A stretch of DNA of 64,000 nucleotides from Hydra vulgaris (Eukaryota > Cnidaria > Hydrozoa > Anthoathecata > Hydridae). Of the stretch, positions 60,396 to 64,000 are shown piece by piece. Made by a program: the position numbers and the translations under genes. Below the pieces are notes generated by a model. It saw only the letters and a list, made by a program, of their open reading frames with translations. It searched no databases and was not told the DNA's origin. Numbering within the stretch: the first letter of the stretch is position 1; each line of letters begins with the position of its first letter. Location of the stretch: contig NC_088922.1 of NCBI RefSeq assembly GCF_038396675.1, forward strand, positions 2,327,001-2,391,000, in the 5' to 3' direction.

Positions 60396-60699
60396 TAAAA
60401 TGAATAAATAAAAAAAAATGAAAAAAAGAAAAACATTAAAAAAGAATAAATATAGTTATATAAAATTTTAATGAACAGTAGACCTCAAAAAGTTAATGTG
60501 TGTTTCATAAATTTACTTTTTAAACCTAAAAATACCCTAGCCCTGTCGTGCGACGGACAAGTGAATTTTTTCAAAATGCATGGGTTAATAGCCAGCACTT
60601 TATAATATAAACCACGAACTTTTAAACTTATTATTTTAATTTAATATCAAACACGCATGCGTAAAACAACATTGTTATCGTTCTTTAGATATTGTAAAT

Positions 60700-60990
60700 A
60701 TGTGTGGTGGACATTTATATAAACTGGAGACATGTAAATATTATTTGAACAACCCTAGTAACGAACATGTATTTTTTTATCAAAATAATATAAATTTAAA
60801 AAACTTTTATATACTCATTGATATTATAAAACTGCATTCCCTCGATATAGAGCAAAACATCGAGGCATGTGGAATTGCTGTTTGGTTCAATTTGTTTCAA
60901 GAAATATTAATAAAAACTCAATATTTTTTTTCAAATTATTATTTAGATTTAAATTTTGCACAAAATAGTCTCAATAGTTTTATAACTTAA
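60700..60990 (+). CDS. Hypothetical 96-residue frame
   Basis: Begins MCGGHLYKLETCKYYLNNPS at 60,700, shortly after a TTCTTTAG acceptor-like site (60,681-60,688), so it might be an internal or last exon. Mixed composition with an ACGIAVWFNLFQEIL segment; no recognisable domain. Could also be accidental in AT-rich DNA. Confidence 0.25.
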   Translation: MCGGHLYKLETCKYYLNNPSNEHVFFYQNNINLKNFYILIDIIKLHSLDIEQNIEACGIAVWFNLFQEILIKTQYFFSNYYLDLNFAQNSLNSFIT

Positions 60991-61674
60991 GCTTTGGAAA
61001 GTTATTTTAATCTATTTTTGATTAATTTAATAATAAAGATTTCAAATTAAAATCAAGTTCGATTGCAATAATATCATTAAAAATTTTTTACTTAGTTTTA
61101 TTTTACTGTATTCATTTTCTTTATCCAAGATATTAGTTTCGAATAATAAATAAGTTATAACATTTTATCAAAATGTCGTAATTAACCATTGCTACTATAT
61201 ATAAATATTATATATACTCATTTTATTTATACACTTGGTCGTTGTAAAATTGTATATAGAAAATATAAAAATATTAACTTTTACAAATTTACAATAATAA
61301 ACAATATTAACAAGGCCGTGTTGCTAGGACGTTAATTTAGTGAAAATAGGCACCAAAGAAAAAAAAAAAAAAAAAAAAATTTAGCATAAACCTTTATAAA
61401 GACTGACAAATATATAGACAGCGTATCTTCAAAAAAAAACTCCTTGCATGTGTAAATTTGATAAAATAATAAATAGTTAATAAAAAATAGTTTGTATTAT
61501 CATAGTTCCTCAAATATCTGTCCAAATGTTTTTGGTCAGTGGAAAGACTTAATTCACTGTATCGGACGTTCCACTCAAACAAAATGGTAACTCAATTAGT
61601 TTTTGCAGATGAACTAGAACCATTTTGTGACTAAAATAATATTCAAAAAATATGATTTATCTAAGGTGTTTCGA

Positions 61675-61677
<3 letters not shown>
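60991..61677. other. AT-rich stretch, nothing recognised
   Basis: No gene or clear repeat; one A-run at 61,358-61,379. Confidence 0.4.
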
Positions 61678-61763
<86 letters not shown>

Positions 61764-61773
61764 CATTTATACA

Positions 61774-61820
<47 letters not shown>

Positions 61821-61925
61821 ATTAGTAAAAAACACTTATCTAACTTTTTCTTATAGAGTTCATATAAAAACGAAGTTTTTGTATGAACTCTATAAGAAAA
61901 AGTTAGATAAGTGTTTTTTACTAAT

Positions 61926-61996
<71 letters not shown>
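61678..61996. repeat. (TA)n-embedded palindrome lacking a ribozyme
   Basis: Arms at about 61,820-61,870 and 61,876-61,927 are near-perfect inverted copies ending in TTAGTAAAAAACACTTATCT, the same outer end as the hammerhead palindromes, but the inner part is TTATAGAGTTCATATAAAAAC with no CTGATGA core. Flanked by (TA)n on both sides. Confidence 0.85.
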
Positions 61997-61997
<1 letters not shown>

Positions 61998-62031
61998 CTT
62001 ACTCTATAAGCAAAGAGTTCATATAAAAACG

Positions 62032-62097
62032 TAAAATATAGCACTGGAAAAAAAAGAAAGAACTTTTTTTTCCAGTGCTATATTTTATATTTTTTTT
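62032..62097. repeat. Hairpin (about 23-bp arms)
   Basis: AAAATATAGCACTGGAAAAA mirrored by TTTTTCCAGTGCTATATTTT around a short loop. Confidence 0.9.
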
Positions 62098-62991
62098 TAA
62101 AAGTTAAAACATTTTTATTAGTGTTGATAAATAAAATAAATTCAAAAGAATACGCTTAATAGCAAGCTTTTATTGATTAAAAGAAAAACAAAATTTATTA
62201 AAATCTTGTAATTATCAACTAAAAAATTAAGAAACTTGGGATGGTTTTTAATTTTTTATTAAAAAATAACTTGGTAAGTTTTTCCTGCTGCTTTAAAAGT
62301 GTAAAAAAAAAAGGAAATAGAAAAAGAAAAAAAGACAACCTTGCGTAAGAGAAATAATAAAATTGAAATCTTTTAATTTCAAAAAGTATTATGAAGTTAT
62401 ATTTTACAATGTTCTGCGATTATGCTCGTACGATTAACGGTTGCATAAAGGAAATACTCAGCTCGTGTTATTGGCCAACATAACACGCAGATGTTATTGT
62501 CACATCTAAATATTACTTAATTATTTATTTATTCGCCCATGAACAAACAATCAGAAATAAAAAAAAATTAAATAAATAACACTTTACTGCTTTTTATTTT
62601 AGTTAAAAAACATTATATCGCTGTTTAAACATGTTTGTAAGAATTTCCATTACCGTAAAATCCCCAAAGTTCGGTCACCATGTAACTTCTGTCATTATTT
62701 ATATCATATTCTGACTCGTGAGTAAGAATCATAAAAAACGTTTATTTGAAATCTACTGAAAATATTTCGTTTGCAAAAAAATAATTTTGAAATTATGCAA
62801 ACGATTGAAATCTAATATAAGCAGAGTGTTGATCAATTAATTTAGTATTACTATTATTATGAATGAAGAATTACTATTATTATGAATATCACCAATAATA
62901 AAAAAAAATTCTTTTCAAATATTAAGTACTCTTTTTCTTCCAAACCAGTGCTACTATAACTTCTATACTATATACTGTATATATACTATAT

Positions 62992-62994
<3 letters not shown>
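62098..62994. other. AT-rich stretch, nothing recognised
   Basis: A small inverted CGTGTTATTGGCCAACATAACACG at 62,464-62,487 is the only structure. Confidence 0.4.

Positions 62995-63067
<73 letters not shown>
62995..63067. repeat. (TA)n microsatellite
   Basis: About 36 TA units adjacent to a PLE end. Confidence 0.97.
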
Positions 63068-63071
<4 letters not shown>

Positions 63072-63210
63072 GTTAGTGTATTTTACAAATAGAGTGCTCA
63101 ATGTTCTTAAAGGACAGAGCAATAATAAATTAGTAAAAAACACTTATATAACTTTTTTCTACAACTTTAGGTTTTCACCATTGTTCGATCATCAGGAAGA
63201 GTTACTATAT
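63068..63210 (-). ncRNA. Degenerate hammerhead in a PLE end
   Basis: The minus strand keeps the outer block (TTGCTCTGTCCTTTAAGAAC; TTTTTTACTAA) and CTGATGA (63,195-63,189) with GAA at 63,176-63,174. Stem II has a G-G mismatch and the stem III/cleavage region gained a base (AACCTAAAGTTG), so it is probably inactive. Confidence 0.65.
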
Positions 63211-63344
63211 CTTAAAAAAAATTCAATTTGTAGAAAAAAATATTTTACAGGAAATTATTAATTATTATAACTAAAAAAAAAAAAAAAAAATTTTTTTAAT
63301 TGCTATATTTTTTTGGTTAACGGGAAGTTACAGAATGTAATTAT

Positions 63345-63600
63345 TAAATAAATTTCTTTGGGATGGGGATAATTTAATTTGGTCATTTGTTTTTATAATA
63401 TTTTAGGAGGTATTTATTTTTGTGCCTACATTTAGAAATTAATTCAGATTTTTTATCTAATAAATTTTCGTTATTTAAATGAGTAATTATTTCAAGTTTT
63501 TCTTGCAAACATAGCATACATTTTTTGGAAATGTTATTATTGGCAGGGGCAGATTTTAGAATAGACCATTGTAAATTAAAATTTTAATTTTTTTATTTTA
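63345..63600 (-). pseudogene. PLE GIY-YIG C-terminal fragment
   Basis: The minus strand reads WSILKSAPANNN, CMLCLQEKLEIITHLNN and LLDKKSELISKCRHKNKYLL, closely matching PLE 2 at 59,160-59,330. It probably belongs to the same element as the degenerate hammerhead at 63.1-63.2 kb. Confidence 0.75.
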
Positions 63601-63639
63601 AATCCCAAATATATTTTGACAGCATAGTCTCTTTTGAAC

Positions 63640-64000
63640 ATTTTTTGAATATATATATAGATATATTACATGTATATATATATACTATATAAAAAATATA
63701 GTATATATATACATATATATACTATATTTTTTATCAAAATTATTATTGTAAAAAAAAAATTTTCTAAATTGAATTTAATGATCTTATTTCATAGTTTTAT
63801 CATTAAAATGATGTAGAAAACTAGTATTAATAATTTCAAATAATGTTAAATTTGTGATATTGTAATATGCTAATGGTGTGTTAAAGAGATGATAAATTTG
63901 TTATACTGTAATATGTTATTGGGATCTTAAATGCGTAATATTGCAACGTGTTGATTGGAATATATACAGTGACCGAATCTATGAGATGGTTCAGTCAAAC
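63640..64000. other. AT-rich end of window
   Basis: Contains a TATA-rich palindrome (63,650-63,730, centre ATAAAAAATATA). Nothing else recognised. Confidence 0.4.

Overview
This 64 kb window is very AT-rich, intron-bearing animal DNA packed with transposable elements and (TA)n microsatellites. The mix of CR1-like LINEs, pogo/Tigger elements, Penelope-like elements (PLEs), Helitron-like ends, palindromic MITEs, an antistasin-repeat gene and a cystatin gene suggests a cnidarian, most likely Hydra. That is inferred from composition and gene families, not from a database match.

Only two genes look like ordinary host genes, both secreted protease inhibitors. A 10-exon antistasin-family gene lies on the minus strand (37,307-39,466). 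A 2-exon type-2 cystatin lies on the plus strand (43,458-43,984). They are divergently oriented about 4 kb apart. Both have a TATA-like box and a signal peptide.

Layout: 0-2 kb, 3' half of a CR1-like LINE. 1.9-4.6 kb, two inverted copies of a decayed Tc1/mariner-like transposase, with a Lys/Asn-rich minus-strand reading frame that carries a coding 15-bp minisatellite. 6.6-9.1 kb, a SINE and an unclassified transposase-like relic ending in palindromic 30-bp repeats. 10-12 kb, microsatellites, a pogo-like MITE and a Helitron-like end. 12.2-15 kb, a dead pogo transposase split by a 2.1 kb transposon that carries an H2C2 zinc finger plus ULP1-protease frame. 15-18.4 kb, nested MITEs. 18.8-24.8 kb, a degenerate minus-strand LINE riddled with insertions. 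25.1-35.96 kb, a second CR1-like LINE containing a small pogo-type MITE and a 7.36 kb pogo/Tigger element with an intact transposase. 36-45 kb, the two host genes, introns and a SINE. 45.2-48.3 kb, a TIR element of unknown class. 50-54.6 kb, palindromic MITEs and LINE debris. 52.7-63.6 kb, a PLE-rich district.

The most striking signal is a set of hammerhead self-cleaving ribozyme motifs. Six have complete cores, one is degenerate and one is partial. They sit at the 3' ends of PLEs and in miniature palindromes made of outward-facing PLE ends embedded in (TA)n. Their stem II shows compensatory base changes. A second RNA-level signal is a stem-loop tail shared by CR1-like LINE 3' ends and tRNA-derived SINEs, also with compensatory changes. 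No CRISPR, rRNA or functional tRNA gene was seen. Repeat boundaries are read by eye and approximate unless terminal repeats are stated.
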